From: Symbiodinium natans
Lineage: Eukaryota; Sar; Dinophyceae; Suessiales; Symbiodiniaceae
DNA length: 64,000 nucleotides
NCBI GenBank assembly: GCA_905221605.1
Contig: CAJNDS010002712.1
Span: 762,001 to 826,000 of the forward strand
Reading direction: 5' to 3'
Positions 26,001-37,202 of the stretch are shown here, piece after piece; within the stretch, counting starts at the first letter, position 1, and every line of letters starts with the position of its first letter. The notes under the pieces were generated by a model that worked only from the letters and a program-made list of their open reading frames with translations, searched no databases and was not told the DNA's origin. The position numbers were made by a program, and so were the translations under genes.

Positions 26001-27102
26001 GGCAGCCCACCCACTTCAGTCCCGTAGCGTTTATCACGGCATCGAAGCAGCCTCCGCAGAATTGCAGGAGAAGTGCCTGAAGCGAGCCTACGGCGAGGTC
26101 AAAGTTGCTTTGTCCTGATATGCTCAGGGCCAAGCATTTCGAACTTCACTGGGGGGTGGTTTTAGTTCGCTTTGTGACAAAGGCTCCTGTGATGAAGCAT
26201 GTTGCCAACAGTTGATGTTAAGTGGCCATAGCTGGGCTTTGGTGGGGTTGCAGCGTTGCTTTCCTGCAACTGTAGCTACTGGCCCATGTTCTGCCACTCA
26301 GCGACACTGTGTGACCAGATGAGCAACTGCACCAAGCCACCCTACGCATCAGCCCTCTACTGACCCACCATGCAGACCCATGAAAGTAGGCTGCGCATGC
26401 GCGCTCGCAGATCTCCCGGAACTGTCCCTTGATTTGCCGGACATCACAGACTCTTGGGCTATTGTCAGGCCCCTATACACCCCCTAAACTCAGCAAAACT
26501 TACGACCATAAAGCCCCAACATGAACCCATATCATCTATCCGCTCCAGGTGTGGAGCTGGACCCCAGACTCCGGAATCCGCCCTTGCCCTGTGAGCCTTG
26601 GCACAGTGCAATGCTGATCGGTTTGGAGGCCTTTTGTGAATATTGGGACCTGAGTAGAAGGGGGCCGGTATGCACAATGCTTCTCCGAAGTTTATCCTCT
26701 CGGGAGCCCTTAGCTTATAATTTTGTGTTGTGTAGGCATCATGCCGATTTCTTCTGCTTCTGCTTATGGACATGGTGTAGATGCAAAGACGCAGGCGGAT
26801 CATCGCAAACGAGCCTGCTTCAACATGTAAATCAACTCTTTACCATTGGCAAATGTGCCAACATGCGGCTGGCTCGAAAGTGTGATAACACAACAGCTAT
26901 CGCTTCAGGACGACGTGGCCACTCTGCTTGTGCAACTGAGGTACTGCCGACATTGCGTGCTGGCTACACAGAGGGAAGGTGCCCTGTTGCAAGACTGGCA
27001 TCATCTCCATAGTTGTTGGTGGGTGCGTGCTTCCTGTTGTCCATGGTAGGCGTGCCTGACTACGTTGCCAACAGCTTTCTGGACGAAACCTTTCTTGTGG
27101 AT
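23026..27102 (+). CDS. Gamma-glutamylcyclotransferase-like protein, multi-exon
   Basis: Predicted member of the GGCT/AIG2-like fold, which releases 5-oxoproline from gamma-glutamyl peptides; substrate not provable here. Exons read: 23026-23094 (VTIVGFGSLLSKRSALLT, glycine-rich substrate loop), 23304-23381 (RVKGYQRQFAHPAPIFFER), 23873-~23926 (EIASLSTAPNPASSFVAC), 25204-25249 (EWEPLAKREEEFE, the REEEF segment typical of the family), 25797-~25850 (MCTRSSDEKLQE), 26068-26097 (EKCLKRAYGE), 26941-26978 (YCRHCVLATQRE), 27050-~27102 (VPDYVANSFLDETFLVD). The first two exons join in frame, and the last two join in phase through a GT donor at 26979; donors at 23095, 23382 and 25250 are GC. The N-terminal Met exon and the stop were not identified. 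Segment order matches my memory of bacterial and algal homologues; that is recollection, not a search. Confidence 0.72.
25315..25372. repeat. Telomere-like inverted repeat
   Basis: CCCTAAACCCTACAAACC faces GGTTTGGGGTTTAGGG across a 6-base centre, followed by two more CCCTAAA units. It could form a hairpin. It sits in an intron of the GGCT-like gene. Confidence 0.75.
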
Positions 27103-27504
27103 GGGTGGTCTGGAAGCAATTGTGGGTTTAGATTGAGGGTTCCTCCTACAATCGACTGCCGAATGTGACCAGTGCCTTGTTGTCGTGAGTGAATGCGTTC
27201 TCAAGCACAAGTTGCTCTGCCAACATGACAACGCATAACTAAATGCGAGTGCTGCTTGGACGCATCGTTTGCAACTTCTGTCGCTTGCGGCCTTTGAGAT
27301 TCTTCGTGTCCGTTCTTTGCAGGGCTTGCCGATGTACCGGAACCCAGGAAAACGACGCTGCGAACCTACCTTGCCGAGAACCCCCACGTGATGCTGAGTG
27401 AGCCCCCCGAGGAGCCACGCAGCTGCAACATTGGGTCGATCGAAGAGGGCGCATAAACCAAGTAAATACAAAAGTCTAAAAGAAATAAGCAAACCAAAAA
27501 AAAC

Positions 27505-27583
27505 AATATATATATATATATACATATGTATATATAGATGTATATATATATATATATGTATATACATACATACATATACATAT

Positions 27584-27625
<42 letters not shown>
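27505..27625. repeat. TA/CATA microsatellite
   Basis: Long TA tract with CATA interruptions just downstream of the last GGCT-like exon found. Open frames across it encode only Tyr/Ile-rich low complexity. Confidence 0.9.
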
Positions 27626-28011
27626 TAGTATGGACTAGGAAGGCGCTATATAGGTCTGTGTGTCCTGCATGTTTTCCACATGCTGCTGGCGTGTTTCATC
27701 ATGTGCTGCAGATGGATGATCCAGAAACTCTGAAAGCAAGGTTTCGGGAGCGATACTGCGGCTGACCTGCCATCACTATCGCTTTTGAAGCAAAATGGTC
27801 TCGCTTGGATTTCAGAGCTTTGGTTAGGTTGGGATTTTGGGGTTCCTGCACGACGGTGAGAGATGATCTGGCAGAGACAAGATCAGGGAGGTGGACTTTG
27901 TAGGCTCTTGGAAGCGGCCTCGACACATCACATCCTTGCGCAAGTAATCTGCTGCAGTTTGAGTAAAGATGGCTGCAGGCGAAGATCAGCTTGCGTGGTT
28001 GGAATAGAGAA

Positions 28012-28031
28012 CCCCCCCCCCCCCCCCCCCC
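28012..28031. repeat. Poly-C tract (20 C)
   Basis: Uninterrupted C run about 260 bases upstream of the lyase-gene start codon. Confidence 0.9.
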
Positions 28032-28293
28032 TCCTCCAGCCTCAAGCTTCAAAGGCCAGAGATCGGATCGCTGCTCCAAGTCCGTTCAGGGTTTGCAGAA
28101 TTGGTGGTCACTTAGCTTTTTAGACAGACAGATCTGTGAACTCTTGTTGCTTTAGGGCGGTAACTCCAACACATACGTTGTGTACCTGCACCCCCCGAAC
28201 TTCCCGTTAACAAAGGGGGCTTACACACCCTGCAACTGTGGTTAAAGAGTAGTTGGGAGGTGCTGTTAGAAGCTTTGAAGCTGTGCTCGCGCC

Positions 28294-31200
28294 ATGGCCC
28301 TGCGCTTCAGCAGCCTCCGATCTGCGGCGCGGAGGTTGAGGTACGGAGCCGGCAGAGGGGCTCTGAGATATATAATGTATACAATAAGTACAAAATAAAT
28401 GTGTATATATATATATATTTATTTATTTATGTATTTGTTTATTTATATATACTATGACATATTGATGTATGCATAGTACAGCATTCCATTATCTGCAATC
28501 TTGTCTTCTGTAAAGTATAGTAAATCGAGGGCTTTGGGATGTTTTGGTCTTCTGAAGGCCCTATTCGGGCAGGACCAGCGAAAATGGCGAGGGTTGCCTT
28601 GAATCATCAGGCAACTCTGAACTTCCGCGGTGGTCAAGTCTGAAACCATTCGGAGCTGTTTCAGACAGGGAGGGTGTTGCGAAGCTCTGATTCCCATCAC
28701 CTTCACCCCAACAGGAGCCTACACTTTGTTCCTGGTGGCTCCCAAAAGTTCCTGGAGCTGCGCAGCTTAATGGCCCTCGAGTCAGGAGTGTTGCTTCAAG
28801 AGGTGAAAAGTCTAAGTGGCCCTAAGACGAGGCTTCAGAGAGTATGAATTTACTTTTCTTCAGTGTTTCGCAGTTGCACGAAAAAAACTCCGCGGATCGG
28901 GTGAGAAAGAGTTTCTTGCACCGTTTAGCACGCAGGCCGGTTCTATTCAGTTGAACAAACCGGCGTTATGTCATTGGTGCTTTTGCATTCGGCATGGCGG
29001 TATGACACATGACCTCGACTCCTCTTCTGGCTCACACAGCAAGGAAAGCACTGGCCTCCCGGGCAGATGCACTGATTATCGACCTCGAGGTCGTGCGGTC
29101 ACGCTTGGCTTATGCTAGGGGTCTAGGCTATTGACGCTGTCCAACGAGAGCATCGTAATCAGAATGCGCAGCCTCGGCAGCAAGGTCCTGTAATGCCCAG
29201 GTCAGCTACGTTTGAGGGTCTGTGGCGACTGTTGAACTTGCGGCTGTAGCACGACTTGGCTTCAAAGTTGTCTTCCTCAGCCTGTTGCAACACCCTGTGC
29301 TAATGAATCGTTGGGGGAGCCTCAATCCCTGAATGTAGCGGCAAGCACAAGCTTCAATGAAAGCTGTGACACCTCAACCTCGTGGAAGCGTGGCCCCCCA
29401 CACCAGCCGCAGGACTCTGTGCTCCCAGCAGAGAAAGCTTCGGCAAGGCGTCCGGACCGAGTCGCGATGCAAAATCCTGATCGGTCTATGTTGTCGTCAT
29501 TCAGCTTAGCATGAACTGTCGAGGGTAGAGTATGCAAGGCTTTGCAAAAGATTTGAGGCGAAACCCCTAAACTGAAAAGATCTTGTCAGGGAAGAGGTCA
29601 GCAAGTGGATGACATCTACCCAGTGGGGAAGCAAGACCGTCTGCGTGCGGATCAACCCCATGGACACGCCACTTTGGGAAGCTGACGTCAGCTCCACCCT
29701 CAAAAAGGACGCTTGGCTGCGTTGGGTGTCCGAAAACATGGGCAGTTCCAGACTATCAGAGATCAAAGCCAGAGGGGCAGTTCAAGGCCTCACAACTCCA
29801 ATCCGAGGATAAGCCGGACATGCTCGTGGTGCCGAAGGTTTCGAGTCCTGCAGATCTTGACAAGCTCGGCACAAAGCTGGCAGATCCTGTCTTGCAAAGT
29901 GAGATGAAGGTTTGCATCAGCAACAACCCAATCTTTATGTATGCATCTGTATATGTATATATGCTTGACAAAGGAAGAAAGAAAAGGAGAGCGAGAGAGA
30001 GAGAGAGAGGGACAGAGAGACAGAGAGACAGAGAGACACTTACCGACGGGAGGCAAGGCCGGGAGCGGAGGGAAGCTTCACGACAGGACAGGACTGGGCG
30101 CGCCCCTGCGCGAGGGCTCCGCTGAAGAAGAAGAAGAAGAAGAACAGGAGGAGACGCATGAGCGCAGGACACGTGAGCACGGGACTCACGTGACACAAGT
30201 CGGTAGTCCGGAGGTCCGGAACGAATTCTGATTTTGCTGGCATAGAGCTTCTGTGGCGGAGGCTAGACTCGGTTGACCTGCGGGACAAATGACGGGAATC
30301 TTGCTGCAGCTGAGGCGAAACCCGTTCGAGGCATCAGCGAAGTAGACCACGGTGCCGGGTGTAAGTGTAAACCTCGGAAGGCAAGAACAGGGAGGGCTTA
30401 AACCCACAAGCAAGTGTGGCACGGAAGAAGACGCAACTTTGGGATCCTGGAGCTGAGGAGTTGGAGAAGCAGCTGGGCCGGGAGGTGCGGAGTATGACCG
30501 GGAAGTTGCAGCTAGGTTTCAGAATGGCCAAGAGGCTCTTGAGATATTACTCGTAGCGGGAATGGGGCTCTTATGATATTCCCTGGGATGGCTCACCGAT
30601 ATCGGCCCCTAGACATGATATACGAAAGTATGTTAGGGGTTGGAATCCGAGTCACAATGAACAATTTTCGACCCTGCACGAGGTTGGGGGCACCACGGTC
30701 CTTCCCATTGTCAGCGAAGTGCCAGAGGCAGTGAGGGAAGCAAGTTGGAGCAAGCCAGAAATAGCCATAACTGAGACTGCAACAGGTTCGTACATACCTG
30801 ATAGTTTTCGTCTTGCTCCTCACGACTCCGGCGCAAGCAGCCCAGCCATCCGCATCAATCCATGCAGAGTCGTAGAACGGCGCAACAACTATATCTGGTC
30901 GACGCAGGAGGCTTGCGTCGACAGAGCCGATACCCGCACCTCATGAAAATGGACCCTTATACACATTTTCAACTCATGCCTTGCAGGCACCCCCGAGGGC
31001 CCACGAGATTGCGCGGCATCCGCGGGTTGAAGCCGTCACTTGGGGGGCAGAGGACTCGAGCTGACCATGAAATCTCCGCTTGTTTCCACTGTGCCCGGAC
31101 AACCAAAAGCACCGCCCTTTCAGAACACCATGGGAACCAAAAACTCCTTGCCTCTGGCCTCTTGAAGCCTGGCTGGTCTAATATCTAGGCGCTGTACAGA

Positions 31201-34200
31201 CTCTGGTCAACATCCGTCTTCCTGTCAAGGATCCTTCTACCCATCTTCCCAGGACCTGTCTGCTGAACTGGGTGCCAAAAAGCGCCGGGATGGCTCCGGA
31301 CAGTACTTGGCCACTCGGGGGAGTGAATCGAAGTTACAGAGCGTGCCGAAGTAATGCGCGATTCATCATAGGGTTCAGTGTGAAATGCCATGTGTGCTTC
31401 AGTATGGGGTTGATAGAGGCTTCTGCTTCAATTGCAGACCCGGATGCACAGGACGTGCGTAAGAGCGTCGTGAGGTTCAGCACGCGTCTTTTCGTTGCGG
31501 CCGCAGTGTGGAGAGTTGCCGTTTACATGTCGTACCCAGAATCATGATATGCCCTACGACTATGGCAATGGCTCTCTTCTTGATATAGCTCGAAGTAGTT
31601 CACGGTGCATCGTGCCTTTTGGAGTCATGGAGGGGCTTTGACGACGGGAGAGTTTGTCAAGGACTTGGGGGTTGAGATTGGCCGTTGCTTGCCTTAGTGA
31701 TGGGTACAGCGACAGTTTCTTCAAATATTGAAGGATTCTCCTGATCGGGCTCAGGACAGACAGGACAAGCTCAATTAAAAGTGATTGCTGGGGACCTAGG
31801 AGTCTGAATCGAGCACCCGGGAGAAGCTATCAAGTGTTTTTGCCCTGGCCCTGGAAGCACCCAGTAGCCCAGGAAGTTTTCCAGCTGTGCCGCAGCCTCA
31901 CACTGTTGGCTGCAAAGGGCGCCAAGGTCCAGGCCGGCCGGGTGGGGAAGCTTGAATTCAAGGCCCGTATTAGAAGATGGGTACCAAAAACTCCGGGCTA
32001 CGGGCCCTAATTTAGAGAACCTCCCTAATGGAGTGAGTCTGAGTCAGGCACAGAGCGGGTACCGAACAACCCCGCAACAGAACATGTTCCAACCCGGGTT
32101 GATCGTTACCCTTAATGGCACCCTATAGATTATGTAGGCACTACAAAAATATGATTTTGATCAGCCCTTTGGCCTGGTGCTGAGCTGAGGCCATTGATAC
32201 GGTCTACACGAACCTGAAAGATTTGGAGGGACTGAGGTGCCTTGGCAACATGGAAGTGGGTATAAAGTTGCATTGCAGGAATTTGGGGTCAGGTGGTTGT
32301 GGGCCAAAAGGCGTGGAATGTCAGCGCCACGTGCTGAACTGGAGGTCGCACGGAGAGCGCATCATGATGCATCATGTGCGTTGCGCCGAACTCTCGCAAC
32401 CCCCAAGTGCCTCGGTGATGTGAGGGCAGAAAGCGAAACTTCGGCGGATACTGGCTTCGACGGCAAGCTCACCATCCACCCGGAGCGGCTAATGGCAGTA
32501 TGCCCTGATAAGCCACGGACAGTTGTGCAGATCCATGAATCAGGTTCTGTTCAGTGGGGGGTGTTGCTTGGATATGTGTTCAGGCCGCTTTTGACCAAGC
32601 AATTGCGACACTCAGACTTGTACGTTTGCTTCGCAGGACCAGATCGATGTCGTGAATGCCGCCTTCTCGCCCAGTAGCCAGGAGGCCTGTGCACTCGGGG
32701 CTCTTGACATTCCCTTGCACAACTAGAAAGGCCACACGCTTCGGCATCTTGCGTTCCATCCCAAGCACCACCCACCTTTTCCCCAGCCCCTGCAATGCTG
32801 GGCGACTCTTGAACTCCAAACCGCTAAGCTCCAAGCAAAGAACTCCCGAACTCTCAACCAGCCCATGCATCCCATGAATTTAGGCCGGAGGCTGAGCAAG
32901 CAACATAGTTCTGAATATGTTTGGCCATCACAAAAATGTTCTTCTGAATCATATCCCCCTAGAAACGTCGGCCTGGCGCTTCAAAGCACTGAAGCCGCAC
33001 ATGGAGCCTTGAGCTTCCCCAGCCCCCAAGCCATCCCGCAGCCCTAATCCCTGGCTTGTCCGAGTTGTGATTGCCCTACGAACACTATGAACCCTCCCTC
33101 TCCCCCCCTCTCCACATCTCCCTCGCTCTCTCTCCCCCTCTTCCTCTCTCCCTCGCTATTGATCTCTCTCTCGCTCTCGGTCTCCCTTTCTCCCTTGCTT
33201 GTACTAAGCGAGTCCAGCATCAAGCTCAGCAGGCTGATGGGTGAGTCTTACTCAGGGGGTCAAGTCTTAAACTTTAAGTTCGATGCAATTGGGGTCATGG
33301 AATGCCCGGAATCCTCTAAAGACCACCCAAACTGACGACTAAGTCTCCAAGCATCTTGGATGTGCTTGTCCGTCTTCACCCCCTCCCAAGTAGGTTGGCC
33401 CCCTTGAGCAATGTTTCTGTACCAGTGTGGTGGGTTGGACTATTTGTGCTCACATACGTCGTTTCTCATCTAAGCGTGGTCGTCCCAACAAAACAGCCCC
33501 CGGCCCTGCAATGCGGTTCAGGTGGCCGAGGCGACGGAACTCCTGGAGGCGGCGAAGAGCCAGCCTGGAGCTTTCCGTGACTTCGGCTGGAAGATGCTGG
33601 AAGTGAGGACTTTGAGAGTTTAAGTTGGTCTTTGAAACTTCGGGGGGTTGGAGTTTATAAGGCCTGATACGAGGGTCATGGTTGATTTTGTGAATCGGCT
33701 CTAGGGTTTTTTGGGAGGAAGCCCTCAGACCTTGAGGGCTGGGGAAGCCGGCTTCGGGCCCGGCGTTTCGGGTGGCTGCGGAGCTTCTTGGAATAGAAAG
33801 TTGGAGCGTAAAGGTACAAGGTACAGGGTTGAAGGGCTGAATGAGGACAAGGGCTTGATGATTCTGGGCTTATCTGTTGCTTTTGAGGCAAGTGGCTCTG
33901 GCGCTGATCGAAGCAACGAAAATGTCTCTGCAAGCTTGTAGTGAGTCTGCAATTTGCTGGCCAGCAGAATCTTGGGATGGTTGTGAGGCAAGTGAGAGAT
34001 GCGGAGGGCTCTTATGGATGCAAGTCCCAAGTGCTGAGGGCTTTTGTGAAGTGCTGCGTTCATGGTCCAGCCCTTGTTTTGTTTGAGGGGTGCAATCCTT
34101 TCCAGCTTTCGGCACGATGATGTTTCTGACTGTTGGTGGCTGGCTGTCGCACTTGCCGAGGCTTCAAGGGACAGATGGTGGACATCCCACATTTCAAGCA

Positions 34201-34335
34201 GGCGGGGGCCAAGGGAACATGGATCCAATATTCATAGTCCTGGCGTTTTTGCCTGCCCTGCCCAAAGCAAACCTTTCATACATGTTGCTGCCATACTAGA
34301 TTCGGCAGTGCCAGGCCCAGCGCATCCTGGACCGT
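28294..34335 (+). CDS. Mitochondrial CitE/CLYBL-like acyl-CoA lyase (HpcH/HpaI aldolase family), lyase half of a probable fusion
   Basis: Predicted Mg-dependent lyase cleaving beta-hydroxyacyl-CoA such as citramalyl- or malyl-CoA. Starts at ATG 28294 with a basic, Ser/Arg-rich leader (MALRFSSLRSAARRLR) typical of a mitochondrial presequence. Exons: 28294-28340, 28715-28759 (SLHFVPGGSQKFLE), 29044-29089 (ADALIIDLE), 29413-29447 (DSVLPAEKASA), 29602-29710 (TVCVRINPMDTPLWEAD), 29808-29909 (DMLVVPKVSSPADLDKL), 30683-30739 (TTVLPIVSEVPEAV), 30987-31059 (VEAVTWGAED), 31873-31932 (LTLLAAKGAKVQ), 32190-32236 (IDTVYTNLKDLEGLR), 32425-32482 (GFDGKLTIHP), 32637-32684 (DQIDVVNAAFSPSSQE), 33522-33585, 34161-34201 (FKGQMVDIPHFKQ), 34315-~34335 (AQRILDR). 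Glu in IVSE and Asp in WGAED are the likely Mg ligands by family analogy. About 285 residues were read, near CitE length; an exon between 31060 and 31872 is missing. Only four of the donors are GT. Confidence 0.88.
28380..28455. repeat. TA/TTTA microsatellite
   Basis: TA then TTTA repeats in the first intron of the lyase gene. Confidence 0.85.
29986..30036. repeat. GA/GACA microsatellite
   Basis: GAGA run followed by GACAGA units; a GAA run follows at 30121-30143. Both are intronic in the lyase gene. Confidence 0.85.
33087..33190. repeat. CT-rich pyrimidine tract
   Basis: CTCTCC and TCTCTC repeats within an intron of the lyase gene; the Ser/Leu/Pro open frame over it is low complexity. Confidence 0.8.
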
Positions 34336-34655
34336 GCGGATTCCACCGGACCTTCGACAGAAGCGGCGCAGCCATCTGGCAGAGCTGAGAATCGTTTCTT
34401 GTTGTTTCTTGTTCCCTCTCATCTTAAGTTCTGGTCCCGCAACGCAGGATTGGAGAATTGGCAGCCTGTAGGTGTCCAGACTGAGCATAGCTACGCTTTA
34501 CCTGCGGATGCTTCAATCGTGTCAGTATGAGCTTGAATGGATCCCTCAAACCAGAAGACGTGCCGTTCCGAGGCTTGCAGTCCCCAATTGCCTAAACCAT
34601 GCATACCCTGACGAAGACCCGAGCAATAAGTTCAAGGAAAGCAGCCTGGCCGGAG

Positions 34656-36085
34656 GGGCCCTTCCATGGCAAGTGGCTGGAGGAGCTGACAGAAGGCTTG
34701 GACTTGTGGCTATGCCCTTGAATCCAGGAGCTCTGGAAAACTATAAACACAGTGGTCCTCCCTGAGCATGTCAGAACTGATCAGGCTTTCGGGTTCCGGG
34801 TTTTAGGGTGCCTCAAAGGGGCTCCGGCTGTTCTTCAGGCTTGATAATCCAGCACGCTCTCACGCGCACCGTCAGCAGCTCGGCGGGGATTCGTGGCCTT
34901 GAGGGCAGAGCACGCAAACACACTTTCCACAAGGACCTGGCTGCGACTGCCTTAATGGCCTCGGTCCGTGTAAGAATGTCCATCAAATCGCTGCTCATGA
35001 GTAACATGAGTATCCACTGTAATGCTTGAGCTATGTGCCTAATTCGAATCGATGAGTTCTCCAAGCTCTTTGCTCACGCCTGGTTAGTGGGCCGGCTGTT
35101 CCCCTGGCCGCCATTCTGAGGTGAAACTGACAACCTCCTCTTCACAACAATGACGCTGAACCCAGCGAAACTTCACCTCGACTACGAGTCCGCAAAGGCC
35201 CGATCCATTGATTATTGGAATTGGGTTAGGTTTATGGGGTCTATAGGGGCATTTAGCGAGAAACCTGACTGCAAATGATTGGGAAATGTTCAATCGGATT
35301 CTATGTTCCGAGGCCACTCAGTTTGGCAAACCCCTCGTCAACAGCATGTTCACCCTGGCGCTGCTGGTGGGCATGTCCGTGCTGGAGACAACTCATGGCA
35401 CCACAATTGCCAACCTCGGCTTTGAAGAGGCCGGGAAAGGCTGTCCAGGCCCCTGTTTTGTGGGGCCGGTCGATTGAGGGTGAGATTCCCAAACGGGGTT
35501 CAACATGTTCATTCTACTAAAGTTGACTCACTTTGCACTTGCCCTGAATCCCGACGCTCTGATACATGACCAACAACCCTACAGATCAGAACCCAAGCCC
35601 TGTAAAGCAAAAGAGACTACAGCCCCAGGTGGTTTTCCCCAAGCCTGTCTTCTATGGCGACACAATCCGGGCCGAAACGGAGGCTGGCTCTCCCTTGCTG
35701 TGCCAGTTTAGACTTGATCAAAAGCCCTTAATACTATAGAAAGACCGTTCTGAAGCCTCCGTCCGCAAGCCCTGACCTCGGAGAGGTGATCCAAAACCGA
35801 CCGAGCTCTTCCAACCCCTCCCGGGGCATCGTGACTTTTGAGCACCGAGCCTTCAACCAGAACGGCCAGGCCGGGAGTTCTCCGATGCTCTACGCCGCTA
35901 CGCGTTTCGGAGTGGCCCTTCGGAGTCTTCCACGGGTTCTGGGGAAGTTTCGAAGTGGGAGGGGTACCTTGCGGCCTCTGGAGGTTTTGGAGGTTTTTGA
36001 CGGTCGAAGATGGAGTCTCCCGACTCAGGTGGTGTGCAAAGCGCGGCGCAACGCCATGATGCGCAAGCGGCCTTCCAGCCTTTGA
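34656..36085 (+). CDS. MaoC-like (hot-dog) enoyl-CoA hydratase, C-terminal half of the probable lyase-hydratase fusion
   Basis: Predicted hydratase of the MaoC/mesaconyl-CoA hydratase group, adding water to a C5 enoyl-CoA. Exons: 34656-34695 ([13 protein letters not shown]), 34839-~34874 ([13 protein letters not shown]), ~34975-35023 (NMSIHCN), 35313-35429 ([17 protein letters not shown] then [16 protein letters not shown]), 35629-35682 ([18 protein letters not shown]), 35786-35869 ([18 protein letters not shown] then [10 protein letters not shown]), 36029-36085 ([21 protein letters not shown] stop). The last four exons join in phase 0, and every donor among them is GC. About 145 residues, one hot-dog domain. 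The first exon accepts the preceding lyase exon in phase 0 with no stop between, which suggests one polypeptide. The alternative is a separate gene starting at ATG 34599, whose leader is also basic. Confidence 0.86.
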
Positions 36086-37202
36086 CTTTGGAGGGCGTTT
36101 TAAGCTATACTGCTCCTGAGGTGCGGGGCTCAACCGTCATCGTCTCAGCCACTTCTGTGACTAGTTATAAGCCAGCTGAACTCGTATACTTTTTGAGTGA
36201 TGTTTCAAAGCGCTCTACAATTGTGACACACATGCCTGCCATGCTCGGCCGCGTCACGGACGACGAGCCTCGAAACCTTCGAAGCAAACCGGGAGCCTTT
36301 GCTTTGCGAATGGCTGCATTGGTGAGCGGACAGAAGAGCCGGAAACAAAAAGGAAGAGCACATCTTTGCTGGAAATAAGCCGACTACCCGCTTCTACACC
36401 GGTTCTAATTGGAAGCTTTGGACATGTGCGGAACGGTGCTGTTGGATGTTGAGTGCGCGTGCGGAACATTGGTGATGCGGCCTCTCTAGGCGTGATTTTG
36501 GAGGATTCAGTTGCAGAGGTAAAAGAGTTGGTTCGTACTCTGGATCACAAATGCGTCTTGAGCTTGAGAATCGGACCTATGCCACTAGCCTATGTCCAAA
36601 TGCTCCAAAGTTTGCGGCGCGAGAACCAGGTCGGAGGAACCTCGAACCCTGCCCTCGTCGGAGCCGGGGCCCCTGCTATGACCATTTCTGGCATCGCACA
36701 TGAGCTCAACCATCTAATCTAAACCCTAAACCTTAAATTCTAGCATGCTACAGTTGGACACGTGAGTGCCAGCTCCATCGAGCCAAGCCGAGGCCTCTGA
36801 GGGCCGATCGAGAAGAGGCCATGTGAACCCAGAGTCTGCATCGTGACTAGACGCTTTCGCTTTCGCTTTCGAGGCACCGAGTCCAGTCGGACGCAGCCTT
36901 TGGCATGCACCTAATTCGGAGTGAGTATGCCAGTGTGGATTCGCACCTCATCGGGGGGATTGACCCAGCGCACCGCACTTCAGGTGAAAAGCTGTCCCAC
37001 CCTATCTACAAAAGGCACCAACAAGTAAACTGGCACATTCTGGAAACCAGAACGACGGAACAAAAAGCAGCATGGCCCAGAAACTCCATGAACAACCACG
37101 AAAGCTTGCAGTGACCACGTGCAGATAAAAAGAAGGAAACAACGGCACTTGCAGCATGCCTCTAGGGTGATTCTCGCGGCTTGCCGCTCTGTAGGTGGAA
37201 GA
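36086..37202. other. Spacer between convergent genes
   Basis: Open frames at 36010-36378 and 36453-36722 contain no domain I recognise. A CCTAAACC-type string lies near 36722-36735. The fusion gene ends at 36085 and the minus-strand retrogene at 37203, so this is a convergent intergenic region. Confidence 0.45.
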
